DNA of 64,000 nt, taken from positions 1,116,001 through 1,180,000 of the forward strand of contig NZ_JAWLPU010000001.1 of NCBI RefSeq assembly GCF_036997485.1, written 5' to 3'. The notes beneath the pieces are model-generated. The model searched no databases. It saw only the letters and a program-made list of their open reading frames with translations, and was not told the DNA's origin. The DNA comes from Brachyspira pilosicoli. Lineage in GTDB: Bacteria > Spirochaetota > Brachyspiria > Brachyspirales > Brachyspiraceae. Position numbers and translations under genes: made by a program. Of the stretch, positions 43,938-53,566 are shown one piece after another (positions within the stretch are counted from its first letter, which is position 1; every line of letters starts with the position of its first letter).

Positions 43938-44053
43938 AAATAAAAACTCCAATATACTATAAAGTATAGTTCTGTGAAATTATTATTCAAGTATAAATTA
44001 GATTTTTATATTATATTTTTCAAATAATTAGTATTTTATTTTTATAAATATAT

Positions 44054-44081
44054 TTGAATTTTTTTATTTTTCTTTTATAAT
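44054..44081 (+). promoter_or_regulatory. Promoter of htpG
   Basis: TTGAAT (44054-44059), a 16-base T-rich spacer and TATAAT (44076-44081). No CIRCE-type dyad is visible between it and htpG. Confidence 0.5.
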
Positions 44082-44190
44082 ATATTAAACTTTATTTTAG
44101 ACTTTATATATTCACTTCAATACTTTTTATATATTTAATCTTTAATCCGTATAAAGAATTTTTATAAAAACCTATAAAGGAGAGTTTATT

Positions 44191-46110
44191 ATGGCAGAAA
44201 AACAAATACTTAATTTTGAAGCCGAAACAAAACAGATATTAAATTTAATGGTGCATTCTATATACACTCATAAAGAAATATTTTTAAGAGAACTTATATC
44301 AAATGCAAGCGACGCTTTAGATAAAGCAAGATTTGAATCTATAACTAAAAGCGATAAATATACTGATATAGATAATTTAAGAATAAAAATAGAAATAGAT
44401 GAACAAAATAGAACATTGAGTATTATAGATAACGGAATTGGTATGACAAGAGAAGATGTTATCAATAATATAGGCTCTATTGCAAGAAGCGGTACTAAAG
44501 CATTTTTGGAGAAAATACAAAAGGATAAAGAAGCTTCAAAAGAAAGCGGAATAGATTTAATAGGGCAATTTGGTGTTGGATTTTATTCTGCATTTATGGT
44601 TGCTGATGATATTATAATAGAGACTAAAAATGTTGATAGTGAAAAGGGTGTTCGTTGGGAGAGTAATGGAGACGGTTCTTATTCTATAGAAGATATTGAT
44701 AAACAAGACAGAGGAACAAAAATTATACTCAAGTTAAAACCAAAAGATAAAAAGTTAGAAGAAGACGGATTTGTTGATGATGATTATTGCAACAGATACA
44801 CTTTAGAAGGACTCATTCATAAATATTCAAACTATGTTCATTATCCTATTATTATGGATATGCCTATACCAAAAAAGGACGAAAAAGAAATTCAGCAATA
44901 TGAAGAGAAAACTATTAACTCAATGGTGAGTATATGGCAAAAATCAAAAAGCGATGTTAAAACAGAAGAGTATAATGAGTTTTATAAAGAGCATTTCCAT
45001 GATTATGCAGACCCATTTGAAGTAATACATACAAAGGCAGAAGGTACTATAGAATATACTGCACTTTTATTTATACCTTCAAAAGCACCTTTTAATTTCC
45101 TACACCCAGATTTTGAGAGAGGTTTAGAGCTTTATTCAAGAAACGTGTTTATAATGGGTAAATGTAAAGACTTGCTTCCTGAATATTTAAAATTTGTAAG
45201 AGGTTTGGTTGATTCTCCTGACTTCTCACTTAATATTTCAAGAGAGATTTTACAGCATAGCACTCAATTAAAAAGAATAGCATCAAATGTTGAAAAAAAG
45301 GTTTTGGAAACTTTAGAAAATATATTAAAAAATGACAGAAAAAGATACCAAGAGTTTTTCAAAGAGTTTGGCGAGTCTATAAAAATAGGAATATATTCAG
45401 ACTTTAGTAAAAAAGATAAGCTATCTAATTTATTATTATTTGAATCATCAGAAACATCTGACGGAGAATATACAACATTAGCAGAATATAAATCAAGAAT
45501 GAAAGAAGGTCAGGAGTTTATATATTATGCAGCTGCTAAAGATAAAGCTACAATAGAAAAACTTCCTCATATGGAGGGTATGAAAGATAAAGGTTATGAA
45601 GTGCTTTATTTTACTGACAGAGTTGATGAGTTTATGGTTAATATGATGAGAGAGTTTGACGGCACTAAACTTTATTCTATACTTCAGGCTGACAACAATA
45701 CAGAAAATAAAGATGAAAACAAAGATTCTACTAATAAAGATGTACTTAATGCTATAAAAGAAGTATTAGGTGCTGATAAGGTTGCTGAGGTGAGGGAGAC
45801 TAATAGGCTTAAAGAGAGTGTTGTATGTTTATCAAATAAAGAAGATTCTATAAGCTTTAATATGGCTAAGGTACTTGCTGAAAGCGGCAATCCTATGTTT
45901 GCTATGAAGCCTGAGAGAGTATTAGAAATTAATACTTCGCATGATGTATTTAAAGCAATAGAAAAAGAGTATCAGGCTAATAAAACTTCTGATTTATTTA
46001 AGGAGTATAGCGAACTTCTTTATGATGAGGCTTGTATACTTGAAGGACTTCCACTTGAAGACCCTAAATTATTTGCAAGCAGAATGAGTAAGTTAATGTT
46101 AAAGTTATAA
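44191..46110 (+). CDS. htpG: Chaperone HtpG (Hsp90 family)
   Basis: HtpG is an ATP-driven cytoplasmic chaperone acting late in protein folding. The 639-residue protein shows all GHKL ATP-site motifs: LRELISNASDALDKARFES, IIDNGIGMTREDV, SIARSGTKAFL and IGQFGVGFYSAFMVAD. The middle domain carries RGLVDSPDFSLNISRE, with the catalytic-loop arginine. The C-terminal dimer domain lacks the eukaryotic MEEVD, as expected. GGAGAG lies before the ATG. A promoter is seen about 110 bases upstream. Confidence 0.97.
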   Translation: MAEKQILNFEAETKQILNLMVHSIYTHKEIFLRELISNASDALDKARFESITKSDKYTDIDNLRIKIEIDEQNRTLSIIDNGIGMTREDVINNIGSIARSGTKAFLEKIQKDKEASKESGIDLIGQFGVGFYSAFMVADDIIIETKNVDSEKGVRWESNGDGSYSIEDIDKQDRGTKIILKLKPKDKKLEEDGFVDDDYCNRYTLEGLIHKYSNYVHYPIIMDMPIPKKDEKEIQQYEEKTINSMVSIWQKSKSDVKTEEYNEFYKEHFHDYADPFEVIHTKAEGTIEYTALLFIPSKAPFNFLHPDFERGLELYSRNVFIMGKCKDLLPEYLKFVRGLVDSPDFSLNISREILQHSTQLKRIASNVEKKVLETLENILKNDRKRYQEFFKEFGESIKIGIYSDFSKKDKLSNLLLFESSETSDGEYTTLAEYKSRMKEGQEFIYYAAAKDKATIEKLPHMEGMKDKGYEVLYFTDRVDEFMVNMMREFDGTKLYSILQADNNTENKDENKDSTNKDVLNAIKEVLGADKVAEVRETNRLKESVVCLSNKEDSISFNMAKVLAESGNPMFAMKPERVLEINTSHDVFKAIEKEYQANKTSDLFKEYSELLYDEACILEGLPLEDPKLFASRMSKLMLKL

Positions 46111-46255
46111 TTAGTTGATTATATTTTTATTGAAGATAGAAATTGGGAGAATATTTTTAAATATTATATTTTTTCAATTTTTATCTTTTAAGAATTTTAT
46201 TGTAAATTTTTTGAAGCATATGTTTAACATATTTCGTAAAAATAGTTATAATATA

Positions 46256-46385
46256 TTAAAATAATTATTTTCTATCAACTTTTTCCCGTAGCAAAAAGTT
46301 TTTACCCTACGGGCACGCTTCGCAGGGGGCAAAGCCCTGCAAATAATAAAAATAAAGAAAGCTAAAAAATGCAGTATTTTTTAAA
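46256..46385 (+). repeat. GC-rich intergenic mosaic repeat, copy 10 (short)
   Basis: This is a compact form in the gap after htpG, with TCAACTTTTTCCCGTAGC, TTTTTACCCTACGGGCACGC, TTCGCAGGGGGCAAAGCCCT and GCAAATAATAAAAAT. The AT centre and the pairing TTCTTT arms are missing. Confidence 0.75.
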
Positions 46386-46413
46386 TATATATATTAAATA
46401 TTGGAGTTAATTT

Positions 46414-48015
46414 ATGAGATTAAAAATTATTACTTGTTTAATGATGTTATCTGTTTTATTAGCATCTTGTTCTAATAATAATGAATCATCTGATAACACA
46501 TTAAATATCAACCTTGGTCCGCAGACAAAAAGTATAGACCCTGCTATAAGCTCTACTGTTATAGGTTCATACTATATCACTCATGCTTTTGAGGGTTTAA
46601 CTACAATAGGTAAAGACGGAAAAATGTCTGGCGGAGCTGCTGAAAGCTGGGAGGAGCTTGATGGCGGTTTGAGATACATATTCCATTTAAGAACTAATGC
46701 TAAATGGAGCGATGGAAAAAATGTAACTGCTGAAGATTTTGTATATTCTTGGAGGAGAGTTGTTGATCCAAAAACTGCAAGCGATTATGGATATCAATTT
46801 GCTCCTGTAAAAAATGCAGAAAAAATTATAGCTGGAGAATTACCTAAAGAAGAATTAGGAGTTAAGGCTATAGATGATTATACTTTAGAAGTTATATTAG
46901 AAAGACCTACTGTTTATTTTTTGGATTTGGTTGGTTTTACTACATTCTATCCTGTAAGAAAGGATATTATAGAACAATATGCTGATAAATGGGAAGTAAA
47001 TGCAGAAACTTATATAGGAAATGGTCCTTTTACAACTATAGAAATTTCTCCTGATGATAGAATAGTAATGGTAAAAAACACAAATTACTGGAATTATAAA
47101 GAAGTGTTGCCCGAAAAATTAAACTTCATAATGATGCAAAACCCTACTGCTTCTGTTGCTGGTATAAAAGACGGAACATTAGATTTTTCTAAAGTAGTTC
47201 CTACGCAAGATATACCTGTATTAAAGGAAGAGGGTATATTGCAAATAAAACCTTTATTAGGCTCTTACTATTATTGTTTCAGCACTACTAATGAAATTTT
47301 AAAAGATGTGAGAATACGCAAAGCTTTAACATTAGCTATTGACAGAAAATATATAGTTGAAAATGTTACAAAAGGCGGAGAAGTTCCTACTAGTGCTTTC
47401 GTGCCTTATGGTGTTAATGATGTTGATGGGGGAGATTTTAGAGAGAATGGCGGAGAGTTTTTTGATATAAATGATTATGCTAAAAATGTTGAAGAAGCTA
47501 AAAGATTATTAGCAGAGGCTGGATATCCAAATGGTGAAGGTTTTCCTGTTTTAGAGTTTAATACAGACAGCGGATTAAATGTTACAATATTTGAAGCGGT
47601 TCAACAGATGTGGAAAGAGAATTTGGGCATAGATGTTCAAATAGTTCAAGAGGAATTAGCTGCTTTCTTTAGTAATAGATATAGCAGATTATTTACTATA
47701 GTGAGAGGTGGGTGGTATGCAGATTTTAATGACCCTATTAATTTCTTAGATTTATTTACTACTCCAGCACCTTTAAACTTCCCAACTTTTAGTAATAAAG
47801 AATATGATGAATATTTGAGAGTGGCTTTAACTTCTTCCGATAAAAATCTTAGAATGGACGCTATGCATAAAGCTGAAAAGATATTGATAGATAGTTATGC
47901 TATAATGCCTATGTATTTCAATACTGAGCCTTTGCTTGTATCAGAAAAATTAAAAGGTGTATATTATAATCCTCTTTCAATACATAGATTTACTTATGCT
48001 TATAAAGAAAAATAA
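46414..48015 (+). CDS. Oligopeptide-binding lipoprotein, ABC transporter (OppA-like)
   Basis: The 533-residue protein is a family 5 solute-binding protein. The lipobox LLAS-C19 predicts cleavage before Cys19 and lipid attachment. Motifs include YYITHAFEGLTTIGKDG, WSDGKNVTAEDFVYSWRRVVDP and YIGNGPFT (shortened). DVRIRKALTLAIDRKYIV and the long mature domain are characteristic of OppA/MppA. It captures peptides in the periplasm for import. No permease or ATPase genes adjoin, so it must use components encoded elsewhere. TTGGAG precedes the ATG and a terminator follows. Confidence 0.92.
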   Translation: MRLKIITCLMMLSVLLASCSNNNESSDNTLNINLGPQTKSIDPAISSTVIGSYYITHAFEGLTTIGKDGKMSGGAAESWEELDGGLRYIFHLRTNAKWSDGKNVTAEDFVYSWRRVVDPKTASDYGYQFAPVKNAEKIIAGELPKEELGVKAIDDYTLEVILERPTVYFLDLVGFTTFYPVRKDIIEQYADKWEVNAETYIGNGPFTTIEISPDDRIVMVKNTNYWNYKEVLPEKLNFIMMQNPTASVAGIKDGTLDFSKVVPTQDIPVLKEEGILQIKPLLGSYYYCFSTTNEILKDVRIRKALTLAIDRKYIVENVTKGGEVPTSAFVPYGVNDVDGGDFRENGGEFFDINDYAKNVEEAKRLLAEAGYPNGEGFPVLEFNTDSGLNVTIFEAVQQMWKENLGIDVQIVQEELAAFFSNRYSRLFTIVRGGWYADFNDPINFLDLFTTPAPLNFPTFSNKEYDEYLRVALTSSDKNLRMDAMHKAEKILIDSYAIMPMYFNTEPLLVSEKLKGVYYNPLSIHRFTYAYKEK

Positions 48016-48040
48016 TTTTTAATAAATTGTATTTTTAATT

Positions 48041-48099
48041 AAGTTCTTTTACTGCTAAATGAAGTACATACGGTAGTAAAAGGACTTTAATTTTTTTAT
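48041..48099 (+). terminator. Terminator after the OppA-like gene
   Basis: The arms AAGTTCTTTTACT and AGTAAAAGGACTTT pair around a loop of about 20 bases, followed by a T-run. A GC-rich mosaic repeat begins about 130 bases later. Confidence 0.65.
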
Positions 48100-48232
48100 T
48101 ACAGTTCTAAAAATGCATATTCTAATATTTTAGAAATATGTATTATAATACCTATATTTTAGACTAAAAATTAAGTTCTTTGTGAATCCTAAACAAAAAA
48201 ATTAAAAACTAAATTTTGATATACTTAAAGTT

Positions 48233-48525
48233 TTTAATGTATATAAAAACGATTATTTTATATCAACTTTTTTATTGTTCTTTTTCCCGCATTTTGTTAT
48301 ATGATTTTTTATTCAACTTTTTCCCGCCGCAAAAAGTTTTCGCCCTTCGGGCACGCTTCGCGAAAGTGCAATTTATATGTTGGAATATGTATTAATATAA
48401 AATAATATATGATTTTGGATATGCTTAAAAGCTAGTTTTTTTTAATGCAGTTCTTTTGGTTCTTTTATACCAATAAAAGAACTGGGGGTGTGGGGGCAAC
48501 GCCACCACAAATAAAAAACTTAAAA
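48233..48525 (+). repeat. GC-rich intergenic mosaic repeat, copy 11 (nested)
   Basis: The 686-base gap holds this copy, in which the TTCAACTTTTTCCCGC block occurs twice in a row (about 48260-48325), as if one copy had entered another. CGCCCTTCGGGCACGCTTCG, the TATGTTGGAATATGTATTAA centre, TTCTTTTATACCAATAAAAG and GGGGGTGTGGGGGCAACGCC follow. The rest of the gap has the oppA terminator and repeat copy D. Confidence 0.8.
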
Positions 48526-48574
48526 AATATTTTATTTTCAAGAAAAAAATTAGCACACACCCATTGAGGCAAAT

Positions 48575-48670
48575 CACACAACGCACGCAGAACATAATTT
48601 TAACATATAGTAAGTCTAAAATTATAAAGCAGATTTGTAAATAGAATTTAGTTTAACGTGCGGTTAAAAT
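48575..48670 (-). repeat. GCACG inverted-end repeat, copy D
   Basis: The ends are CACAACGCACGCAGAAC and TTTAACGTGCGGTTAAAAT. Reversed, its left end matches that of copy A closely (TTAACCGCACG then TAAACT). Confidence 0.65.
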
Positions 48671-48701
48671 TTTAATTTTTTTAGGTTAATTATCAATTCT
48701 A

Positions 48702-49310
48702 TTAATAAGCATTTGTTGAGTTTTGAACTTCTTCAAGTTTATTAATAGCATCTCTAAACATAGTAAAATTGCTTTGCCAGTTGCTTGTTGCTGTGGGTGA
48801 TATTGATATGTCTTCGTAGGTGTTTTCATTGAAATTATTAATAAAATTAAATCTTATATTTGATATGCTTTTTGTAGTAAAATTGTCAAACTCATTATCA
48901 TTATTAAATTTATATCTTACTTCTATATCATAATATTTTAAATTACCCATTGTAAATGGAGTGAATACTGTTTTTTGTATGTTTGTTAATTCTAAAGAGC
49001 TTCCGTCATCAAACATAAATATTATAGGAGTTGAGCTTGCTACTTGAAAATAGTATGGATATCTATATCTAAACTCTAATGTTAAAGTTCTTCCATATCT
49101 TTTGAAAAATCTAAAACTATTTTCACGCATATATTTTTGAGTGTTTTTCCAAGAGGTGAATATATTTATTTTTGATGTGAGTTTATCTCTTTCTGTGATA
49201 TATGCTCTATTTTTTATAGTATCGTATATTATACTATTAGTGTCCATATTGTTTTGAGCAGATAGCATTAGAGAGCTAAACACTATTAAAATGAATATAT
49301 ACCTATACAT
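48702..49310 (-). CDS. Secreted protein of unknown function
   Basis: I use the ATG at 49310 (202 residues), with GGAG ten bases upstream, over the TTG four codons earlier. A signal peptide (YRYIFILIVFSSLMLSAQ, cut near residue 19) leads into a beta-rich domain with many aromatic residues (LTLEFRYRYPYYFQV, LKYYDIEVRYKF, NIRFNF) and a C-terminal helix. No conserved enzyme motif is seen. It is probably periplasmic or surface-exposed. The gene is monocistronic. Confidence 0.65.
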   Translation of the reverse strand: MYRYIFILIVFSSLMLSAQNNMDTNSIIYDTIKNRAYITERDKLTSKINIFTSWKNTQKYMRENSFRFFKRYGRTLTLEFRYRYPYYFQVASSTPIIFMFDDGSSLELTNIQKTVFTPFTMGNLKYYDIEVRYKFNNDNEFDNFTTKSISNIRFNFINNFNENTYEDISISPTATSNWQSNFTMFRDAINKLEEVQNSTNAY

Positions 49311-49489
49311 AAAAAACTCCAATTTTAAACATTATAACTCCATATAATAAGACGGAATTATAATATGTAAAATTGAATGCAAATATATATTTTTTAATAT
49401 TCATAAAAATATTTGTTAATAAAGATTTTGATTATTATAAAAAATATAATATTGTTGTTATAAAACTTTTAATATATTTTATAATTTTT

Positions 49490-49518
49490 TTGACAAATTT
49501 TAATTAATTGTGTATTAT
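49490..49518 (+). promoter_or_regulatory. Promoter of dapH
   Basis: TTGACA (49490-49495), a 17-base spacer and TATTAT (49513-49518). It lies 34 bases before the start codon. Confidence 0.75.
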
Positions 49519-49552
49519 GTTAATCTAATAATTTAAATATTGGAGTAAAATT

Positions 49553-50257
49553 ATGGATATGTTAGAAAAATCTGAAGATATAATAGCTTATATAAAAAAT
49601 TCAACAAAAAAAACACCGGTTAAAGCATATATAAAAGGAACTTTATCAAATATAAAAACCAATGCTAAAATTTTTTCTTATGGGGATTTTAATTTTATAG
49701 TTGGTGATTATGAAGAGATAAAAAAAATATTAGAAGAGTATAAAGAATTTATAATGGATTATTATTTAGAAAATGACAGAAGAAACTCTGGAGTACCTAC
49801 TTTAAGTTATTTTAATATTAATGCGAGAATTGAGCCTGGTGCTATTATAAGAGACAAAGTAAAAATAGGTGATAATGCTGTTATAATGATGGGAGCTATT
49901 ATTAACATTGGTGCTGAGGTAGGAGATGGAACTATGATAGATATGGGTGCTGTATTAGGAGGACGAGCTATTGTTGGTAAGAATTGTCATATTGGTGCTG
50001 GGGCAGTATTGGCTGGAGTAATAGAACCTCCTTCTGCTAAGCCTGTTATAGTTGAAGATAACGTTGTAATAGGAGCTAATGCTGTTGTATTAGAGGGAGT
50101 TCATATTGGTAAGAATGCCGTTATTGGTGCTGGTGCTATTGTTATAGAGGATGTAGCAGAAAATCAAGTAGTTGCTGGTAATCCTGCTAAAGTTATTAAA
50201 GAAAAAGACAGTAAAACTATTGATAAAACAAAATTAGTTGATGATTTGAGAAAATAA
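49553..50257 (+). CDS. dapH: 2,3,4,5-tetrahydrodipicolinate N-acetyltransferase
   Basis: DapH acetylates tetrahydrodipicolinate in the acetylase branch of lysine and diaminopimelate synthesis. The 234-residue length is typical. An N-terminal alpha domain (to about residue 85) precedes a left-handed beta helix of hexapeptide repeats ([60 protein letters not shown]). It ends with [16 protein letters not shown]. DapH rather than DapD is chosen for length and the long N-terminal domain. TTGGAG lies before the ATG. No other lysine gene is adjacent. Confidence 0.9.
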   Translation: MDMLEKSEDIIAYIKNSTKKTPVKAYIKGTLSNIKTNAKIFSYGDFNFIVGDYEEIKKILEEYKEFIMDYYLENDRRNSGVPTLSYFNINARIEPGAIIRDKVKIGDNAVIMMGAIINIGAEVGDGTMIDMGAVLGGRAIVGKNCHIGAGAVLAGVIEPPSAKPVIVEDNVVIGANAVVLEGVHIGKNAVIGAGAIVIEDVAENQVVAGNPAKVIKEKDSKTIDKTKLVDDLRK

Positions 50258-50269
50258 TTTTAGTTTATT

Positions 50270-50640
50270 AAATATTTAAATATATATTTTGTTATAGAAG
50301 TTTTTATTTTATTCAATTTTTTCTGTTCTTTTTCCCGCAGCTCGCGGTGCGGACTTCGTCAAAAGAACAAAAAGTGCAAGCATTTTTACTCTATATGTTG
50401 GAATATGTATTAATATAAAATAATACTTGTATTTTAAGTATAAAAAATACAGTCCTTTTGCTTCTTTGGTTGGGGCACGCCTCCGGCACTCCCTACTGTC
50501 GCCCTGAAGGACTCCCTACGGTCGCTCTGAAGGACTCCCTACGGTCGCAAAAGAAGTGGGTGCCACCCTACGGGCACGCTTCGCAGGGGGGCAAAGCCCT
50601 GCAATAATTTGAATTAAAAAATTAAAATTTTAGAAAGTGC
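50270..50640 (+). repeat. GC-rich intergenic mosaic repeat, copy 12 (with 23-base tandem)
   Basis: This fills the 420-base gap between dapH and the Fe-ADH gene. All blocks are present: left AT end, TTTTTCCCGCAGC, TATGTTGGAATATGTATTAA, CCTTTTGCTTCTTTG, GGGCACGCTTCGCAGGGGGG and CAAAGCCCTGCAATAATTT. A 23-base unit (GTCGCCCTGAAGGACTCCCT plus ACG) is present twice at about 50499-50544, with a decayed third. Confidence 0.8.
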
Positions 50641-50680
50641 AATCATTTTTATATTTTATTATTTTTATGAGAGGTTAAAT

Positions 50681-51853
50681 ATGCAAAGTTTTAATTTACA
50701 GCTTCCTACTAAAGTTATATTTGGAAAAAATGCTCAAGAGAATACTGCTTCAGAAATAAAAAAATTAAATGCTAAAAAAATATTTATTGTTTATGGTTCT
50801 AATAGAATAAAAGAAAATGGTTTATTAGATAATATAGAAAACATGTTAAAAAAAGAAAATATTGATTATACTTTTTTTAATAATGTAAAAGCAAATCCTT
50901 TACTTTCGCATGCTAGAATTGGAGTAAAAAAGGCTATAGAGTTTAACGCTGATTTAATTTTAGCTATAGGCGGTGGAAGCGTAATAGATACTGCAAAAGC
51001 AATAGCTATAGGAGCAGCTAATCCTGATATTGATATTTGGGATTTTTGGACTAATAAAAAAACTTTAGAAAAAACTATTAATGTAGGATGCATACTTACA
51101 ATTTCTGCTGCAGGAAGTGAAACTAGTACGTCAGCAGTGCTTACTAATGATGAAACTTTAGAAAAGAGGGGACTTAATACAGAGTTTAATCGCCCTAAAT
51201 TTGCTATAATGAATCCTTCTTTTACTTTTACTTTGCCTTATTATCAAGTGGCATGCGGAATAGTGGATATTATGATGCATACTTTAGATAGATATTTTGC
51301 TGATAATTGCTGTAATGAAACTACAGATGCTATTGCTGAGGCATTACTTAGAGTTGTTATAAAAAACGGTGCTATAGCTATGAAAGATAAAACTAATTAT
51401 GATGCTATGAGTGAGCTTATGTGGTGCGGAAGTTTGTCTCATAACACTTTAACAGGTTTAGGCAATGAGTTTGATTTTATAGCACATAAATTTGGTCATG
51501 AACTTAGCGGGCAGTTTGATGTGGCACATGGAGCTAGTCTTTCTACTGTTTGGGGTCATTGGGCTAAATATTGCTATGATTATTCTGATTATACTAAAGA
51601 GAGATTTAGAAAATATGCAAAAAATGTGTGGAATGTAGATGATGCTCTTGAAGGAATAAATAAAACTATAGAATATTTCAAACAAATTAATATGCCTACC
51701 AATTTTACAGAATTGGGAGTAGGAATTCAAGATGATGATATGCTTGATTTACTTAGCAATAGAACTACAAAAAATGGCAGTTTAACTTTTAAACATTTTA
51801 GAGCTTTAAATAAAGATGATGTGTTTAATATATTTAAAAGCTGCAATGTTTGA
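50681..51853 (+). CDS. Iron-containing alcohol dehydrogenase (butanol dehydrogenase-like)
   Basis: The 390-residue protein belongs to group III alcohol dehydrogenases, close to BdhA/YqhD types. The NAD(P) site is LAIGGGSVIDTAKAIA (about residues 93-108). Metal ligands are seen as the Asp and His in GIVDIMMHTLDRYF and the two His in AHKFGHELSGQFDVAHGASL (about 267-286). It reduces aldehydes to alcohols (or the reverse) with NAD(P)H, probably for redox balance in fermentation. An AGAGG RBS is present. The gene is single, with mosaic repeats on both sides. Confidence 0.9.
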   Translation: MQSFNLQLPTKVIFGKNAQENTASEIKKLNAKKIFIVYGSNRIKENGLLDNIENMLKKENIDYTFFNNVKANPLLSHARIGVKKAIEFNADLILAIGGGSVIDTAKAIAIGAANPDIDIWDFWTNKKTLEKTINVGCILTISAAGSETSTSAVLTNDETLEKRGLNTEFNRPKFAIMNPSFTFTLPYYQVACGIVDIMMHTLDRYFADNCCNETTDAIAEALLRVVIKNGAIAMKDKTNYDAMSELMWCGSLSHNTLTGLGNEFDFIAHKFGHELSGQFDVAHGASLSTVWGHWAKYCYDYSDYTKERFRKYAKNVWNVDDALEGINKTIEYFKQINMPTNFTELGVGIQDDDMLDLLSNRTTKNGSLTFKHFRALNKDDVFNIFKSCNV

Positions 51854-51867
51854 TATTCATTAACAAT

Positions 51868-52098
51868 TTTTAACTTTTTTATTATTTGTGGTGGCGTTGC
51901 CCCATGCGAAGCGTGCCCTTAGGGTACACGCCCCCAGTTCTTTTTGTGACCAAAAGAACCAAAAAGACTGCAATTATTTAGCTTAAAATGTTGGTATCAT
52001 CTTATTATGTATTCCTAAGATATTAGCTATAATATTTGTACTTTTTGTTACGGGAAAAAGTAGAATAAAAAAATTATATGATAAAATATAGTTGTTTT
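51868..52098 (-). repeat. GC-rich intergenic mosaic repeat, copy 13
   Basis: This minus-orientation copy lies in the convergent gap between Fe-ADH and mltG. It has GTGGCGTTGCCCCATGCGAA, TTCTTTTTGTGACCAAAAGA, an AT centre (ATGTATTCCTAAGATATTAG), then TACGGGAAAAAGTAGAATAA and an AT-rich end. Confidence 0.75.
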
Positions 52099-53106
52099 TT
52101 ATTTTCTTAAAATATATTTATCAATATTCCTTAAATGCTCTTCATAAGTTACAGAGAAAGCATGTTTGCCTGTGCCGTCTGCTACAAAAAATATGTAATC
52201 TGTTTTAGCAGGGTTTAATGATGCCTCTATAGCTTTAGCACTGCTTGAGCATATTGGTCCTGGAGGAAGGCCTGTATTTTTATAGGTGTTGTAAGGGTGA
52301 ACCATACGCAAGTCATCATATTTTAGATTTGGTTTTTCTATATAATCGCCTTTTACCAAAGTCATAGCATAAATTGTTGTAGGGTCTGCCTCTAGTCTTT
52401 TATCAATATTTAATCTATTATAGTATACAGAAGCTATTAATTTAGGGTCATCATTAGGGCCCATTTCTTTTTCTACAATAGAAGCCATAGTTAATACTTC
52501 ATGTACAGTTCTTCCTATTTTTTTGGCTCTATCTTCCAAATCTGGAAACTGTTTGAAAAGTGAATCTATCATATGAGTAACTAATACTTCTGCAGGATTA
52601 CCCTTTACTATATAATATGTAGAAGGGAATATATATCCTTCCACACTATCAGAAGGAATACTATATTTTTCTAATATTTTTTTATCATGGCATACTTTTA
52701 AAAATTCTTCTTTTGTAGTAAAGCCTTGAGTTTCTAAATAGTTAGCTATTTCGTATATATTTTTTCCTTCTGCAATAGTGAGCCTTACCATAGCTTGTTT
52801 TCCGCTATTTAAATGCTTCATTATATCTATCATGCTCATATTTTTATTAAGCTCATAATAACCGCTTAAAAGTTTTCTGTCATATTTTAAATGTTTAGCT
52901 AATACAACGAATAGTCTTGAATTTCTTATAAGTCCTTGCTCTTGCAGTTTTTTTGATATATTGTAAGCACCTTCACCTTGTTTAATTTCAAAATATACTT
53001 TTTGAGAATCTTTTGCTACTGGTGAAGTTGTATATATTATTAAACTAACTATTGATATAGCAAATATTATAGCTATAGAAACTATTATAATTAAAGCTCT
53101 TTTCAT
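52099..53106 (-). CDS. mltG: Endolytic murein transglycosylase
   Basis: MltG (YceG-like) cuts nascent peptidoglycan strands in the inner membrane and sets their length. The 335-residue protein has one N-terminal membrane helix (about residues 4-26). A LysM-like region follows (GEGAYNISKKLQEQGLI), then the catalytic domain with TMASIVEKEMG (catalytic Glu in VEKE), SVYYNRL, LEADPTTIYA and NTYKNTGLPPGPI. It ends with the KHAFSVTYEEH segment. AAAGG lies 13 bases upstream of the ATG. Confidence 0.95.
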   Translation of the reverse strand: MKRALIIIVSIAIIFAISIVSLIIYTTSPVAKDSQKVYFEIKQGEGAYNISKKLQEQGLIRNSRLFVVLAKHLKYDRKLLSGYYELNKNMSMIDIMKHLNSGKQAMVRLTIAEGKNIYEIANYLETQGFTTKEEFLKVCHDKKILEKYSIPSDSVEGYIFPSTYYIVKGNPAEVLVTHMIDSLFKQFPDLEDRAKKIGRTVHEVLTMASIVEKEMGPNDDPKLIASVYYNRLNIDKRLEADPTTIYAMTLVKGDYIEKPNLKYDDLRMVHPYNTYKNTGLPPGPICSSSAKAIEASLNPAKTDYIFFVADGTGKHAFSVTYEEHLRNIDKYILRK

Positions 53107-53272
53107 AATTTTGCATAAACCTTTATATAATTAATTATTGATTAATAATTATAAACAAATAAGCAAAAATTGTCAAAATAATATTTTTGTTTTAGAAGAT
53201 AGATTATTTAAATTATAATTGTTATAAATTTATCTATTCTATATAAAAAATATTTAATTAGTATAAATATTA

Positions 53273-53301
53273 TTGACAAATAAAAAGCTATAATATAAAA
53301 T
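53273..53301 (+). promoter_or_regulatory. Promoter upstream of the pentanucleotide leader ORF and assT
   Basis: TTGACA (53273-53278), a 17-base spacer and TAAAAT (53296-53301). The start site would be near 53308, so the repeat tract and the leader ORF are in the transcript. Confidence 0.65.
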
Positions 53302-53329
53302 TGGTAAACCATATAATCTTGGTGTATTT

Positions 53330-53542
53330 ATGAACACAACACAACACAACACAACACAACACAACACAACACAACACAACACAACACAACACAACACAAC
53401 ACAAAATAAAATAATTTATTATTTCAATTTTTTAAACAAAATTACTTTTTACCCTTTAATTTTAAAAATCTATTTTACAACTTTATCTTTGTATTATATA
53501 AAAAAACACTATCTTTTAATATTCTGTATAAATAATCATTAA
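53330..53542 (+). CDS. Leader ORF made of a pentanucleotide repeat, upstream of assT
   Basis: The ORF of 70 codons opens with ATG after GGTG and encodes repeats of N-T-T-Q-H from the (ACAAC)13 tract. A hydrophobic, Phe/Tyr/Ile-rich tail of about 45 residues follows, and it ends 24 bases before the assT ATG. It is in the same frame as assT; one TAA separates them. If the tract gains or loses one unit, the frame hits TAA within four codons of the tract. I infer that it may act as a translated switch through coupling or polarity. It is unlikely to be a functional protein in itself. Confidence 0.4.
   Translation: MNTTQHNTTQHNTTQHNTTQHNTTQNKIIYYFNFLNKITFYPLILKIYFTTLSLYYIKKHYLLIFCINNH
53336..53404 (+). 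repeat. (ACAAC)13 pentanucleotide microsatellite
   Basis: There are thirteen perfect ACAAC units (53336-53400) and a four-base remnant. No other tract of this kind is found in the window. A five-base unit shifts the reading frame with each single-unit change. Confidence 0.98.
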
Positions 53543-53566
53543 TATAAATATTTTAGGACTTTAGGT

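Noticed and set aside
44000-44190. CIRCE or other heat-shock operator before htpG
   Set aside because: No TTAGCACTC/GAGTGCTAA dyad is found; only a sigma70-like promoter is seen.
50488-50560. CRISPR-like tandem repeat
   Set aside because: Units are directly adjacent with no spacers and no cas genes are present. It is a short VNTR inside the mosaic repeat.
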